A stretch of 64,000 bases of DNA from Cupriavidus pauculus (GCF_008801835.1 NZ_VZOW01000001.1:372001-436000), one strand, 5' to 3'. Shown: positions 34,303 to 43,216, counted from the stretch's first letter. Translations and numbers: made by a program. The notes: generated from the sequence alone by a model not told the origin.

Positions 34303-34845
34303 ATGACCACGCGCCTGCATACCATCGCCACACAAGACGCCACGGGACAAACCGCTGAACTGTTCGGCGCCATCCGCAAGGCCGTCGGCAAGGTGCCGAA
34401 CGCCTATGCCACGATCGGCAGCAACTCGCCTGCGGTCCTGGCGCAGGCGCTGCAGACCAACGCGGTGCTCAAGCAAGGGAGCCTGTCGGCCAAGGAACTG
34501 GAAGCCATCAACCTGGCCGTGAGCGAGCACAGCGGATGTGACTACTGTCTGGCCGCACATACGTTGTCCGCGACCAAGCAGGCTGGCTACAGCATCGAAC
34601 AGACGCAACAATTGCGTCGCGGCAGCTTCCCGGAGGATGCAAAGATCGACTCGTTGACACGCTTCGCCGTGGAACTGGTGAGCACCAGCGGAACGGTGCC
34701 GGCAAGCGCTGTGGAAGCGGTGCGCGCGGCAGGATATACCGACGCGCAAATCGTCGAGGCGATCCAGGCAATCAGCGCGATCCTTTTCACCAACATGATC
34801 AATCGGGTCAACGACACCACGCTCGATTTTCCCGCCGTGGCATGA
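34303..34845 (+). CDS. Carboxymuconolactone decarboxylase/AhpD-family protein
   Basis: 180 residues; GGAG before the ATG. Contains the AhpD-type redox motif: Glu75, Cys79, Cys82 and His86 in SEHSGCDYCLAAHTL. Such proteins reduce peroxides with Cys pairs or act in stress protection, often induced by quinones. Diverges from an AraC gene likely to control it. Confidence 0.92.
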   Translation: MTTRLHTIATQDATGQTAELFGAIRKAVGKVPNAYATIGSNSPAVLAQALQTNAVLKQGSLSAKELEAINLAVSEHSGCDYCLAAHTLSATKQAGYSIEQTQQLRRGSFPEDAKIDSLTRFAVELVSTSGTVPASAVEAVRAAGYTDAQIVEAIQAISAILFTNMINRVNDTTLDFPAVA

Positions 34846-34891
34846 CGCGCGGTCCGGCCCCGGCACGCAGGATGTGCGGGGCCGCACGTGG

Positions 34892-36172
34892 TCAGTGCCA
34901 GGCGCTTCCCACCTGGATATAGAACGCGTTCTGATCCTTGCTGTGGGCGACGTCGATACCCATCGACAGCCCCAGCTTGCGCGCAATCATGTAGCGGAAT
35001 CCGCCGCCGACGCTGACCACGTTGCTGGCATCGGAAAAATCGTGCCAGCGCCCATACGCCCTGCCCGCGCCCGAAAACGCCAGCAGCGACCAGCGTGGCG
35101 TCAGGTCGTAACGCACTTCCGCTTCCACGGCCAGCGCATTACGGTCCTGAAAACGGCCGCGCTGGACGCCGCGCAAATCGACATAGGGCTGCGCGTAGAA
35201 CGGCACATCGCCCGACGAGAATTTGGTATCGGCACGTAATCCGAGAATCCATTTGTTGGAAAGCGGCAGCCAGGTGAAGCCCCGTGCGTTATACATATTG
35301 AACGTCTGCGTACTGCCAAAACCGCCCCGTGCGAATTGCGCCTCCAGTTCGGCGTAGATGCCCTTGCGCGGATAGAAGATATTGTCGCGCGAATCATAGT
35401 CGATCACGAAACCGCCCTTGCCGATACGCTGAGACTTGTCGATCGATGCGAGTTCATTGACCGTATTGCCGAACTTGAAGGTCGCGGTGGTATCGGCAAA
35501 AACATAACGCGGACCGATATACCAACGCGAATCACCGACGCGCACCAGCAGTTGCTGCACCAACGCGAAACCTTGCAGTTCATACGAACGCGCCTGGTTT
35601 GCCACGCCGAAGTATTCGAGATTGGCGTCGACCTTGCCGACCGCACCGAGATAGCGATAGCGATCGCCGTCCCAGCTGTGGAAATGCGCGGCGCCCGCGG
35701 CCCACGTACCGTTTTCCGTATACGCGCCGCCGATCACGGTGATATTTGGCGGCGCCGGTCCCTTGCCGCTTTCCTTTGCGCGCTGCGCGGCTTCCGCCAT
35801 GGATTCCGAAAAGAACATCAGACCCAATCCGAATCCGTATCCCACGGCCGGTTCGGTAATGATCGTCGGTACCGGCAATGCACCTTTGTGATGCAACAGA
35901 AAATCGCTCAGATCGAGCATGCCGTCTTCCGGATCGAAGAAAGACAGCTTTTTTGGCGCGGCGGATGGCGAGATTGCGGCCGACGGTGGGGATCCAGAAG
36001 CGGCCGGAGCGTCGGCAGCGGCCGGGCTGGCGACTGGCGGTGCGCCGGCGCTGGCGGGCGAAGGCGGGCTGGTGGGCGGCGGCACCGATTGTGCGTGCGC
36101 CAACGACAACGACGCTGCGGCTGCAAGCAGCGTCAGCGTCGTGCAAATCAATATGGGGCGTGTCAATGTCAT
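34892..36172 (-). CDS. Omp85-superfamily outer-membrane barrel without POTRA domains
   Basis: 426 residues from the ATG at 36170-36172, overlapping the preceding gene's stop by 4 bp. Signal peptide of about 27 residues (LSLAHA|QS), then a Pro/Ala/Ser-rich stretch of about 45 residues (28-74), then a bacterial-surface-antigen barrel with IITEPAVGYGFGLGLMFFSES, KGGFVIDYDSRDNIFYPRKGIYAELE and the end VSVGGGFRYMIARKLGLSMGIDVAHSKDQNAFYIQVGSAWH. POTRA domains of BamA/TamA are missing. Homologues of this shorter type are usually annotated as surface antigens with no known cargo. Co-transcribed with the downstream partner's upstream gene at 36972. Confidence 0.85.
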   Translation of the reverse strand: MTLTRPILICTTLTLLAAAASLSLAHAQSVPPPTSPPSPASAGAPPVASPAAADAPAASGSPPSAAISPSAAPKKLSFFDPEDGMLDLSDFLLHHKGALPVPTIITEPAVGYGFGLGLMFFSESMAEAAQRAKESGKGPAPPNITVIGGAYTENGTWAAGAAHFHSWDGDRYRYLGAVGKVDANLEYFGVANQARSYELQGFALVQQLLVRVGDSRWYIGPRYVFADTTATFKFGNTVNELASIDKSQRIGKGGFVIDYDSRDNIFYPRKGIYAELEAQFARGGFGSTQTFNMYNARGFTWLPLSNKWILGLRADTKFSSGDVPFYAQPYVDLRGVQRGRFQDRNALAVEAEVRYDLTPRWSLLAFSGAGRAYGRWHDFSDASNVVSVGGGFRYMIARKLGLSMGIDVAHSKDQNAFYIQVGSAWH

Positions 36173-36972
36173 CGTCCGAAGTTCATATTCAATCCTGCAA
36201 AAATCGTCCACTGCGGAACCCCCGATCCCGCGTGCAACACGGAATACTGGGGCTCGATAAACGCGTTGAAAATGGTCTTGCCGTCCTTCCATGCCTTGCC
36301 GGCGCCGAATCCGACCGGCACATAGTAATTGCCGTGCTGCAGGTCGAATGTCCACACGCCGGTCGATCGCAAGTACCAGCCCTGCGGCAGATTGAAAATA
36401 ACAAAGGGCTGCGCGGTAAGTGTCTGAACATCTGGCCGGCTGCTTTGTCCGGCAAATGAATGCTGCCACTGCAGCAGCATGCCCAACAGCCGCGCCTGCT
36501 TGGCGTCGACCACTACGGCGGCTGCGCCGGCCTGCCATTTACCGGTGCCGAGACTGCGATCGGTTGCGGTGGGAATGGTCAATAACGGCCCGGCGCCAAT
36601 CTGTACGCCACGGCTGCGCAACAGGAATATATCGAACAGGCTGATATCGCCAATGCCGCTCTGATAAGAGCCGTCCAATGTGGGCCGAATGCTGACCGGC
36701 AGCGTGCCGCGAACGATCTGCGGTACGCCGATCCATTTGCCGGGCGCCAGCGGAAGGGTCGGACGCAACAGAAAGTCCGCGGTGTGCGCGTTGCTGTCGG
36801 ACAGGCGCGGCGAATAATAGCTATGGATATTGAAGGACGGCGCCGGATTCAACGGATTATTGGTCTTGTTGGCGGCATCGGCGCTCCCCTGGGCGTGCGC
36901 GTGCGCAAACAGACAGACGGCGCACAAAACGGCCAGATTGCGCATGACTCTGACAGCAAGATCCAACGGCAT
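36169..36972 (-). CDS. Exported beta-barrel-like protein, partner of the Omp85-type gene
   Basis: 267 residues; chosen start ATG at 36970-36972 has GGGAG seven bases upstream, with an internal alternative at 36945 that would start the signal peptide directly (MRNLAVLCAVCLFAHAHA|QG). The mature protein is rich in aromatic and alternating residues (IGVPQIVRGTLPVSIRPTL, GIGDISLFDIFLLRSRGVQIGAGPLLTIPT, PFVIFNLPQGWYLRSTGVWTFDLQHGNYYVPVGFGAGKAWKDGKTIFNAFIEPQYSVLHAGSGVPQWTIFAGLNMNF) and ends in an outer-membrane-like strand NMNFGR. I think it is a small outer-membrane barrel of the phenol-degradation MetA-like type, but am not certain. Its stop overlaps the next gene. Confidence 0.65.
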   Translation of the reverse strand: MPLDLAVRVMRNLAVLCAVCLFAHAHAQGSADAANKTNNPLNPAPSFNIHSYYSPRLSDSNAHTADFLLRPTLPLAPGKWIGVPQIVRGTLPVSIRPTLDGSYQSGIGDISLFDIFLLRSRGVQIGAGPLLTIPTATDRSLGTGKWQAGAAAVVVDAKQARLLGMLLQWQHSFAGQSSRPDVQTLTAQPFVIFNLPQGWYLRSTGVWTFDLQHGNYYVPVGFGAGKAWKDGKTIFNAFIEPQYSVLHAGSGVPQWTIFAGLNMNFGR

Positions 36973-37430
36973 TGCTCGACTCCCGGGCTGAAGCACGATG
37001 ACGCCGCCATGGAATGGTGGGCCAGCAGGTCTGGAGCAATGTACTGGAGCGCGCCGGCCATGGCGTGCCTTGACGTCATGAACTTTCTTGCGCCACTCGT
37101 TAAGTATTTTCCTATATCACCCAGACAGGTCGGATGCCGCGCCGCCCTGTATTGGCGCCGCTTGGCGCCTTGACATTTAAATGTCTGCTTATTTGATTAA
37201 CCCATACGGGTGATTATCTCAGTACCTTGTTTGCATTATCAGTTAGCTATTGAACAGGTCTCGCGAGATTCATTTCTTCTATATCGAAAAATCACAAAAT
37301 TGAATTCCCATCGGGATCGTCATTTGCCAGACTAGGACCCACTGAATGCCCCAGCCGGTGCATTCATCATTGCTGAAATCGATCACCCGAATGGGTATAT
37401 TCCCCTAGCTGCAAGACCAGAGGAGCGACC
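36973..37430. promoter_or_regulatory. 458-bp AT-richer divergent control region with repeated dyads
   Basis: No coding frame is supported. It carries a perfect palindrome GACATTTAAATGTC (37172-37185, overlapping a TTGACA at 37170), and ACCC-N4-GGGT dyads at 37200-37211 (ACCCATACGGGT) and 37385-37396 (ACCCGAATGGGT), with a related CCCATCGGG near 37308. The base composition is clearly poorer in GC than the rest of the window. It separates the outer-membrane pair (minus) from a MarR gene (plus). Confidence 0.6.
37172..37185. promoter_or_regulatory. Palindrome GACATTTAAATGTC
   Basis: Perfect 14-bp palindrome overlapping a TTGACA -35-like hexamer, upstream of the MarR gene. A suitable size and shape for a MarR-dimer operator; no experimental basis. 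Confidence 0.4.
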
Positions 37431-37871
37431 GTGAAGCACTACACGCCGGAAAATTTTCAACTAACCCAAAGCATTGCCTTTCATTTGAACAAGGCGCGCA
37501 ATAGTTTGTTGATGGATATGGACGCCGCATTACGATCGTTGGATATCAATGCCCAGCAGATGGGTATTCTGCTTTCCCTGACGCGCGGCATGGCCAGCAC
37601 GCCATTTGAAATCAGCAAGCTGCTCGGCATCGACAGCGGCCTGATGACGCGCATGCTGGACAAACTGGAAGAGAAAGGCCTGCTTGAGCGCAGTCGCAGT
37701 ATTGATGACCGTCGCGTAGTGAATCTGACCCTGACGCCCAAGGGCAAACACGTTTCCGAGGAACTCCCGACCATTGCGCCGGAAGTACTGAATCACCGGC
37801 TGAGGGAATTTTCAGTCGAGGAATTCGAAGAATTTCGCCGGCTGTTGCAGAAATTCGTCACTGGCAGCTGA
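37431..37871 (+). CDS. MarR-family regulator
   Basis: 146 residues, starting at GTG with AGAGGAG five bases upstream. Winged-helix core: DINAQQMGILLSLTRGMASTPFEISKLLGIDSGLMTRMLDKLEEKGLLERSRSIDDRRVVNLTLTPKGKHV, with the wing D-D-R-R of MarR. Codons and base composition are less GC-rich than in neighbours, as in the upstream region. It could control the divergent outer-membrane pair or the convergent flavoprotein operon. Confidence 0.9.
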   Translation: MKHYTPENFQLTQSIAFHLNKARNSLLMDMDAALRSLDINAQQMGILLSLTRGMASTPFEISKLLGIDSGLMTRMLDKLEEKGLLERSRSIDDRRVVNLTLTPKGKHVSEELPTIAPEVLNHRLREFSVEEFEEFRRLLQKFVTGS

Positions 37872-37952
37872 TGCCGCAATGGGCAGGCCCGTGTCGATTC
37901 CGGCGCGTCCATCGCACTGCCCAGATTCCCCTCAATACTGCCGCGTGGTCAT

Positions 37953-39815
37953 TCAATTCGCTGCGTCCAGCGACGCGACGGCGCGCTGCGCCTGGTCGAT
38001 AGCGGCAGTGACTGACGGGCTTCCCGCTGTATCGGCGCCGGCAATGCGAATATTGCCGACGCCGTGCTCCGCCATTTGCAGCGCAGCCTGCCACTGGCCA
38101 TCATCGGACGACAGCGTCGATCCCATATAGCTATAACCGTGCGCCCAGCGATTCACCGTAATGGCCTTGATATCGCGCGCCGAGCGGAATCCGCCCGCAC
38201 CCAGCACCCGATCGAGTTGCGTACGAATATCGCGCTCGAGCACATCGAACGGCGTGCCCAGCAGGAATGCCCTTCCCGCGCGAAACCGGTCGCGCGCCGG
38301 CATGCCGCTATCGGGCACGACGGGCACATAAAGCATATGCAGTACAACCGGGTCGCCGCTGCCGCCGCTGGGCGACTCCAGCCAGAAATCGGCATACGGC
38401 ATGGTCGGCGCATGAATGCGCCAGGCTTTCAGCGCTTCGAATGCGCGCCAGTTGTCCAATGCCACTTTGCTATAAATCAGCGGCGCCTTGACGCATCCCC
38501 GCAACGCCGTTTTTGTCGCCGCCGGTAAGGACGGCAGCAGAAACGGCACCATCATGTTGTAACCGGCCACGATCACGTGTTGCGCCTCCACGCGCTGCAG
38601 ATTGCCTTGCCAGCCATACGTGACGCGAGTAATCCGGACATCGGGTTCGATGGCGATAGCCGTACTGTTGAGCCGGATTCTCACCGGCCTGCCGTCCCGA
38701 TCGAGCTTCCCATAATCAAACCTTGCCCCGCTCAGTCCTCCAGGACCGGGCGACGCAATATCGGGCACCAGCCGCTGAACCAGGGCGCGGGCCAGCGTCG
38801 CATTACCGTCCGGAAACCAAAGTCTGGATGCAGGCGATTTACCGAGCCGCGGATCGATGGCCGGAGCCGGCATTCCCGCACCCGCGGGCAATCCAATCGA
38901 GATGGCCTGCGCCACGGAAATGCCGTCGGCATCGAGCGCGAATGCGTCAAGGCTGCGACTGCGCAGGAAACGCAAGGCCGACAGGCCCAGCCCCGCCTTG
39001 TCGCGCAGGAACACGGCATACCGCGTGGTTTCGATAAAGCGCGCGCGATTCTCCGCCGTCGTGCCCGCGAGGTAATCCGTTTCGCCCTGCAGCAGGCGTA
39101 GCAATGCCTGGCGATCCGCCGCAGAGACTGGCGCCTTGCCGAGAAAATCACGCAGCGGCTCGATATTCGACGTGGTGCGGCGATTGCGCGCATCGACCCA
39201 TGCCGCGAAGGGATCGCCGGTCAGCCATTGATCGCGGCCGAAATGCTCGGCATTGAAAAATACGGCGCGGCCAAGTCCACGTTTTTCGTACTCGTCGCCG
39301 GGCATTGGCCGGGTGCGGGCTGCCGGATCGATCCCAAGGTCTGCCAGCAGCGTACGCACAGCGGCATTATCGTTCACCGAGGGCGGCATTTCGGCGCTGC
39401 CGCCATAAGTCAGCAATGTGCGCCCGCGCACGGTAAATTCATTGCGTTTGGCGTGGCCGCCGAAATCGTCATGATTATCGAGTATCAGAATGCGCCGATT
39501 CATGCCGAATTTCTGCTGATAAAACCACGCGGCGGCCAGTCCGCTAATACCGCCGCCCACTACTACCAGATCGTACGATTCACGCGCCAGTACGCCAGGA
39601 TAGGTGGCGCCCTCGCGCGCCAGGCTGTGCGCCAGCGTGAAGGTGCCGGCGTGATTGCCGCGCAGGCCCGTCAGCGCCGGCGGATAAGCTGCCGATGACG
39701 CCGCCGCAGCCATTGCCGCTTGCGATGCCGCCGCGCGCGCCAGCCCGGCGGGCGCAATGCCGGCAGCAATCGTCAGCGCAGTACCGTTCAGAAAATCTCT
39801 GCGGGTGATCGTCAT
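37953..39815 (-). CDS. Tat-exported FAD-dependent oxidoreductase
   Basis: 620 residues. Twin-arginine signal at residues 1-31 (TRRDFLNGTALTIAAGIAPAGLARA); FAD-binding GGGISG at 87-92 (DLVVVGGGISGLAAAWFYQQ), followed by ILILDNHDDFGGHAKRNEF. The rest resembles periplasmic spermidine-dehydrogenase-like or amine oxidase-type flavoproteins. Start overlaps the triheme cytochrome stop by 4 bp, so the two form one unit: the flavoprotein oxidises its substrate in the periplasm and passes electrons to the cytochrome. Substrate uncertain. Confidence 0.87.
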   Translation of the reverse strand: MTITRRDFLNGTALTIAAGIAPAGLARAAASQAAMAAAASSAAYPPALTGLRGNHAGTFTLAHSLAREGATYPGVLARESYDLVVVGGGISGLAAAWFYQQKFGMNRRILILDNHDDFGGHAKRNEFTVRGRTLLTYGGSAEMPPSVNDNAAVRTLLADLGIDPAARTRPMPGDEYEKRGLGRAVFFNAEHFGRDQWLTGDPFAAWVDARNRRTTSNIEPLRDFLGKAPVSAADRQALLRLLQGETDYLAGTTAENRARFIETTRYAVFLRDKAGLGLSALRFLRSRSLDAFALDADGISVAQAISIGLPAGAGMPAPAIDPRLGKSPASRLWFPDGNATLARALVQRLVPDIASPGPGGLSGARFDYGKLDRDGRPVRIRLNSTAIAIEPDVRITRVTYGWQGNLQRVEAQHVIVAGYNMMVPFLLPSLPAATKTALRGCVKAPLIYSKVALDNWRAFEALKAWRIHAPTMPYADFWLESPSGGSGDPVVLHMLYVPVVPDSGMPARDRFRAGRAFLLGTPFDVLERDIRTQLDRVLGAGGFRSARDIKAITVNRWAHGYSYMGSTLSSDDGQWQAALQMAEHGVGNIRIAGADTAGSPSVTAAIDQAQRAVASLDAAN

Positions 39816-41152
39816 GGTGTGTCCGAAATGCGGGCGCGCGGTCCAAGCGCCTGCCGGCGTGCGGCGACGGCCTCGGGCGACACCGGTCCCGCGCGATTGC
39901 CCCAGCCGCCACGGATAAAGGTCAGCAGATTGGCCAGTTCCTGGTCTTCCATGGTCCAGCCATAGCCGGGCATGTGGTAGTCGCTAGGCGCGGTATTCAC
40001 ACGTGCGGTCACCGCGCCATCGAGCAGCAGGTTGATCAGCGAGGCGGGATTGGGATCTACCACGGTAGGATTGCCCGCCAGCGGCGGGAATACCCGCGCG
40101 AAGCCCTTGCCGTCGGCGTTGTGGCACGGCATGCAATAGGTGGCGTACTGGCGTGCACCGGGCGTGTCGAAGCGGCCCTGCGCGAGCCGCATGGCGGTCG
40201 CAGGGTCGTGCCGATACGGTTGCGTCTCGCCGCGTGCGCCCGGGATCGACTTCAGGTAGGTGGCCACGGCGACGAGGTCGCCCGCGCTCAGATATTGCGT
40301 CGACGCGGCAATCACGGTCGACATCGGTCCGAACGAGGTGGCGTGGGCATTGCGGCCCGTGTGCAGGTATTCGACGATATCGGCCTGCGACCACGCGCCA
40401 AGGCCGGTCAGCACGTCGCCGGTCAGGTTGGTGGCGGACCATCCCTCCACGGTCGCGCCGGACAGGAAATGCCGGCTGCGTTCGTCGCCGGCCTTTTCGC
40501 CATAGAGCATGCCCCGCGGCGTATGGCACGCGCCGCAATGCGCCACGGCCTTCACCAGATAAGCGCCGCGGTTCCACACGGGGTCACGCGCTGCATCGGT
40601 GCGCATCGCGCCTTCATCGAGGTTCAGCCAGTTCCACGGCACCAGCAGCCAGCGCATGCGATACGGCCAGCGCAACACGGTTTCGCGATTGGCTTGCCGC
40701 ACCGGCTTCACTTCGCTGCGCATCCAGGCATAAATGGCGGCGACATCGTCGCGGGTCATCCTGGCGTACGACACGTAGGGCATGGCCGGATACAGCCGCT
40801 TGCCATCGCGCGCCACGCCGCGCCTGACCGCGCGATCGAAATCGCCGAACGTATATCGTCCGATGCCACTGTCCGGATCGGGCGTGATGTTGGTGGAATA
40901 AACGTCGCCGACATCGGTCCGCAAGGCCAGGCCGCCCGCCATCGGCGCGCCGCCCTCGGCGGTGTGGCACGCCGCGCAGTTGGCGATGCGCGCCAGGTAG
41001 CGGCCGCGTTCGATCTGCTCGGCCGATGCGGGGGAAGCGGCCGGGAGCACCGAAGCAGGTGCCGAAGGGGGCGCAGCCCGGGCCATGCCGGCCGACATCG
41101 CGATGCAGATGGTCAGCGGCGCAAGCAGGCGAATAGCAATGACGTGTCGCAT
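39812..41152 (-). CDS. Triheme c-type cytochrome, electron-acceptor subunit
   Basis: 446 residues from the ATG at 41150-41152, the start that gives a signal peptide (MRHVIAIRLLAPLTICIAMSAGMARA). Three haem-binding motifs: CAACH (59-63), CGACH (206-210) and CMPCH (340-344). The spacing and flanking motifs (PDPDSGIGRYTFGDFDRAVRRGVARDGKRLYPAMPY, WNRGAYLVKAVAHCGACHTPRG) match the cytochrome subunit of membrane alcohol/gluconate/aldehyde dehydrogenases, which pass electrons to ubiquinone or an oxidase. Coupled to the Tat flavoprotein by a 4-bp overlap. Confidence 0.92.
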   Translation of the reverse strand: MRHVIAIRLLAPLTICIAMSAGMARAAPPSAPASVLPAASPASAEQIERGRYLARIANCAACHTAEGGAPMAGGLALRTDVGDVYSTNITPDPDSGIGRYTFGDFDRAVRRGVARDGKRLYPAMPYVSYARMTRDDVAAIYAWMRSEVKPVRQANRETVLRWPYRMRWLLVPWNWLNLDEGAMRTDAARDPVWNRGAYLVKAVAHCGACHTPRGMLYGEKAGDERSRHFLSGATVEGWSATNLTGDVLTGLGAWSQADIVEYLHTGRNAHATSFGPMSTVIAASTQYLSAGDLVAVATYLKSIPGARGETQPYRHDPATAMRLAQGRFDTPGARQYATYCMPCHNADGKGFARVFPPLAGNPTVVDPNPASLINLLLDGAVTARVNTAPSDYHMPGYGWTMEDQELANLLTFIRGGWGNRAGPVSPEAVAARRQALGPRARISDTP

Positions 41153-41171
41153 GGGCGTGGTCGGTCCGAAG

Positions 41172-42695
41172 TTACTGTGCACGATTGCGCTGGCTCCACC
41201 ATTCCATCGCGCCAAATGCGCCCTGCACCGCCAGCGCCAGCACCGCTGCCGGAATGGCTCCGGCCAGCAGTTGGGTGGAATCGTTGAGCGCCAGGCCGGC
41301 GACGATGCGCTCACCGTAGCCGCCTGCGCCGACGAATGCGGCAATGGTCGCGGTGCCGACACTGATGATGGCCGCGGTCTTGATGCCGGCCAGCACCACG
41401 GGCATCGCCAGAGGCATCTCCACGTACCGCAGCACCTGCATCGGGCGCAACCCCAGCGCCCGCCCCGCGTCGCGCATGCCCTGGGAAATTCCCTGCAGGC
41501 CCGTGCAGGCATTGCGCACGATCGGCAGCAGCGCATAGAGAAACAGCGCGATCATCGCCGGCCACACGCCGATCCGGCCTAGCAGCGGGATCAGCATCGC
41601 CAGCAACGCCAGCGACGGCACGGTCTGCAGCACGCCCACGGCCGCCAGCATCATCTGTCCGATACGTCGGCGGCGGGCCGCCACGATTCCCAGCGGCACG
41701 CCGAGTAGCGTGGCAGCCCCGACCGCGCCGCCGACCAGCGCCAGATGCCGCGCGGTCAACCGCCATGTCTCGGCGCCCGTCAGCACGCGCAACAGGCCTT
41801 GACGATGCGCGTCCTGGCCCGGCGCGGCGTCGTGGCCCGCGAGAAAACGGCTCGCAATATCCGCGAACGACGCACCGTCGATCTCGGCCGACGCATTCAT
41901 GTCGATCATGGCCGCCACGCCGATGCGCCCGGACAACTGTTGCAGCGCTTGCCACGCGGCAGGAAAGCGCTGCGGCACGTCTAGCCGGTAGACGATCACC
42001 GCGTCGTAGCGCGGAAATACATGGCGCGTGTCTTCGAGCACGCGCAGCTGGAACCGGCGGATCTTGGCATCGGTGGAATAGATGTCGATCGCGTCGATCT
42101 GCCCGCTGGCCAGCGCGTCATAGGCGATGCCGTGGTCGATCCCGACCGGCCGTTGCGGCAGGCCGTAGCGTTGCGCCAGCGCTGGCCAGCCATCGGCGCG
42201 GCCGATGAATTCGTGCGACAGGCCCAGCCGCAGCGTCGGCTGGCGCGCCAGATCGTCGAGTGTGCGCAGATTGCCGGCGCGCGCATCGGACACGGCAATC
42301 GCATAGGTGTTCTCGAAGCCCAGCGGCACCGCGGCGCCCAGCCCCATCGGCGCCAACGCGCTGTTGATCTGTTCGAGCGACACCTTGCCCGGCAGCTTCA
42401 GTATCTCGCTGGCCAGCGTGCCGGTGTAGTCGGGATAAGCGTCGATGCTGCCCGCCTTGAGGGCCTCGAAGACGATGGCGGTATTGCCCAGCCCCGGCAG
42501 ATGGCGCGTGTCGACATGGCGCGCCGCGGTCTGCGTCAGGATTTCGCCAAGGATGTATGACTCGGTGAAGCGTTTCGAGCCGATGCGCAGGGTGTCGGCC
42601 TGCGCGGCCAGGCTCGGCGCAAGCAGCAGGCACAGCACGGCCAGCGCCGCGTTAAGCCAGGCGCGGTGCGACCGGGAGCGGGCCTGGCGGTACAT
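41172..42695 (-). CDS. Fused osmoprotectant-type ABC binding protein and permease (OpuC/OsmF-like)
   Basis: 507 residues from the ATG at 42693-42695, which starts a signal peptide (ALAVLCLLLAPSLAAQA). Residues about 34-300 are a glycine-betaine/choline-type binding domain (TLRIGSKRFTESYILGEILTQTAARHVDTRHLPGLGNTAIVFEALKAGSIDAYPDYTGTLASEIL), about 310-500 the BPD transport permease (RHLALVGGAVGAATLLGVPLGIVAARRRRIGQMMLAAVGVLQTVPSLALLAMLIPLLGRIGVWPAMIALFLYALLPIVRNACTGLQGI). Both halves are in one chain, as in some OpuB/ProWX-like systems. No ATPase gene is adjacent. It lies 19 bp before the cytochrome gene and could import an amine or quaternary-ammonium substrate for the flavoprotein. Confidence 0.87.
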   Translation of the reverse strand: MYRQARSRSHRAWLNAALAVLCLLLAPSLAAQADTLRIGSKRFTESYILGEILTQTAARHVDTRHLPGLGNTAIVFEALKAGSIDAYPDYTGTLASEILKLPGKVSLEQINSALAPMGLGAAVPLGFENTYAIAVSDARAGNLRTLDDLARQPTLRLGLSHEFIGRADGWPALAQRYGLPQRPVGIDHGIAYDALASGQIDAIDIYSTDAKIRRFQLRVLEDTRHVFPRYDAVIVYRLDVPQRFPAAWQALQQLSGRIGVAAMIDMNASAEIDGASFADIASRFLAGHDAAPGQDAHRQGLLRVLTGAETWRLTARHLALVGGAVGAATLLGVPLGIVAARRRRIGQMMLAAVGVLQTVPSLALLAMLIPLLGRIGVWPAMIALFLYALLPIVRNACTGLQGISQGMRDAGRALGLRPMQVLRYVEMPLAMPVVLAGIKTAAIISVGTATIAAFVGAGGYGERIVAGLALNDSTQLLAGAIPAAVLALAVQGAFGAMEWWSQRNRAQ

Positions 42696-42763
42696 GCGAG
42701 GCCAATGCAGTATCCGAGCGGGCACTGGCCAGAAAGGCGACGGCCAGGCGCGGTGCGACCGGG
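42656..42763. repeat. 21-bp direct repeat around the start of the ABC fusion gene
   Basis: GCCAGGCGCGGTGCGACCGG(G) occurs at 42656-42676, inside the signal-peptide coding region, and again at 42743-42763, upstream of the chosen start. The spacing of 87 bp is divisible by 3. It may be a local duplication or an indirect sign that the start region was recently altered. Confidence 0.7.
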
Positions 42764-42871
42764 CGATATGGGGCAAGCCGGAACCTCCGGAGGGATCGTC
42801 CCGTCATCATAAAGCCATACGACGGCCATACAAGCGCGGCGTGTCCGGCGTCAGGCCTCAGGTGTCAGGTG

Positions 42872-43216
42872 TCAGGCGGTTGGCGTCACATGAACGGCGA
42901 GCCAGATCGTCGGCTGCGCGGCGTCGGTGCGCGCCACGCGATGCCTGCAGTGCGCCGGAAGTTGCAGCCAGTCGCCAGCGCCCAGCGTATGCATGGTGCC
43001 GTCGTCGATTTCCACCTCGGCGCTGCCGCTGATGACCAGCACCCACTCGTCGTCGGCGCTGTCATACCAGAAGCCGGGCGGGCTCGCCTGGCCGTTCGAC
43101 ACGATCCGTTCGATGCGCACGCGGCCCGTGGCCTGCCACGTCAGCAGATCGGTAAAGACCTCGCCTTCGGCATGCACAGGTACGTCGTGCAGCAGATTGC
43201 CCTGAACGGATGCCAT
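42872..43216 (-). CDS. Small cupin-domain protein
   Basis: 114 residues. Single conserved barrel: VHAEGEVFTDLLTWQATGRVRIERIVSNGQASPPGFWYDSADDEWVLVISGSAEVEIDDGTMHTLGAGDWLQLPAHCRHRVARTD, with the cupin motifs around Gly-Glu/His positions (E in DDEWVLV, H in AHCRHRV). Function of such stand-alone cupins is usually unknown. Follows ftsK by 65 bp on the same strand. Confidence 0.85.
   Translation of the reverse strand: MASVQGNLLHDVPVHAEGEVFTDLLTWQATGRVRIERIVSNGQASPPGFWYDSADDEWVLVISGSAEVEIDDGTMHTLGAGDWLQLPAHCRHRVARTDAAQPTIWLAVHVTPTA

Noticed and set aside
42843..42880. Short CAGGTGT-like tandem repeat downstream of the cupin gene
   Set aside because: Only two or three imperfect units in low-complexity GC-rich DNA; no further support for function.
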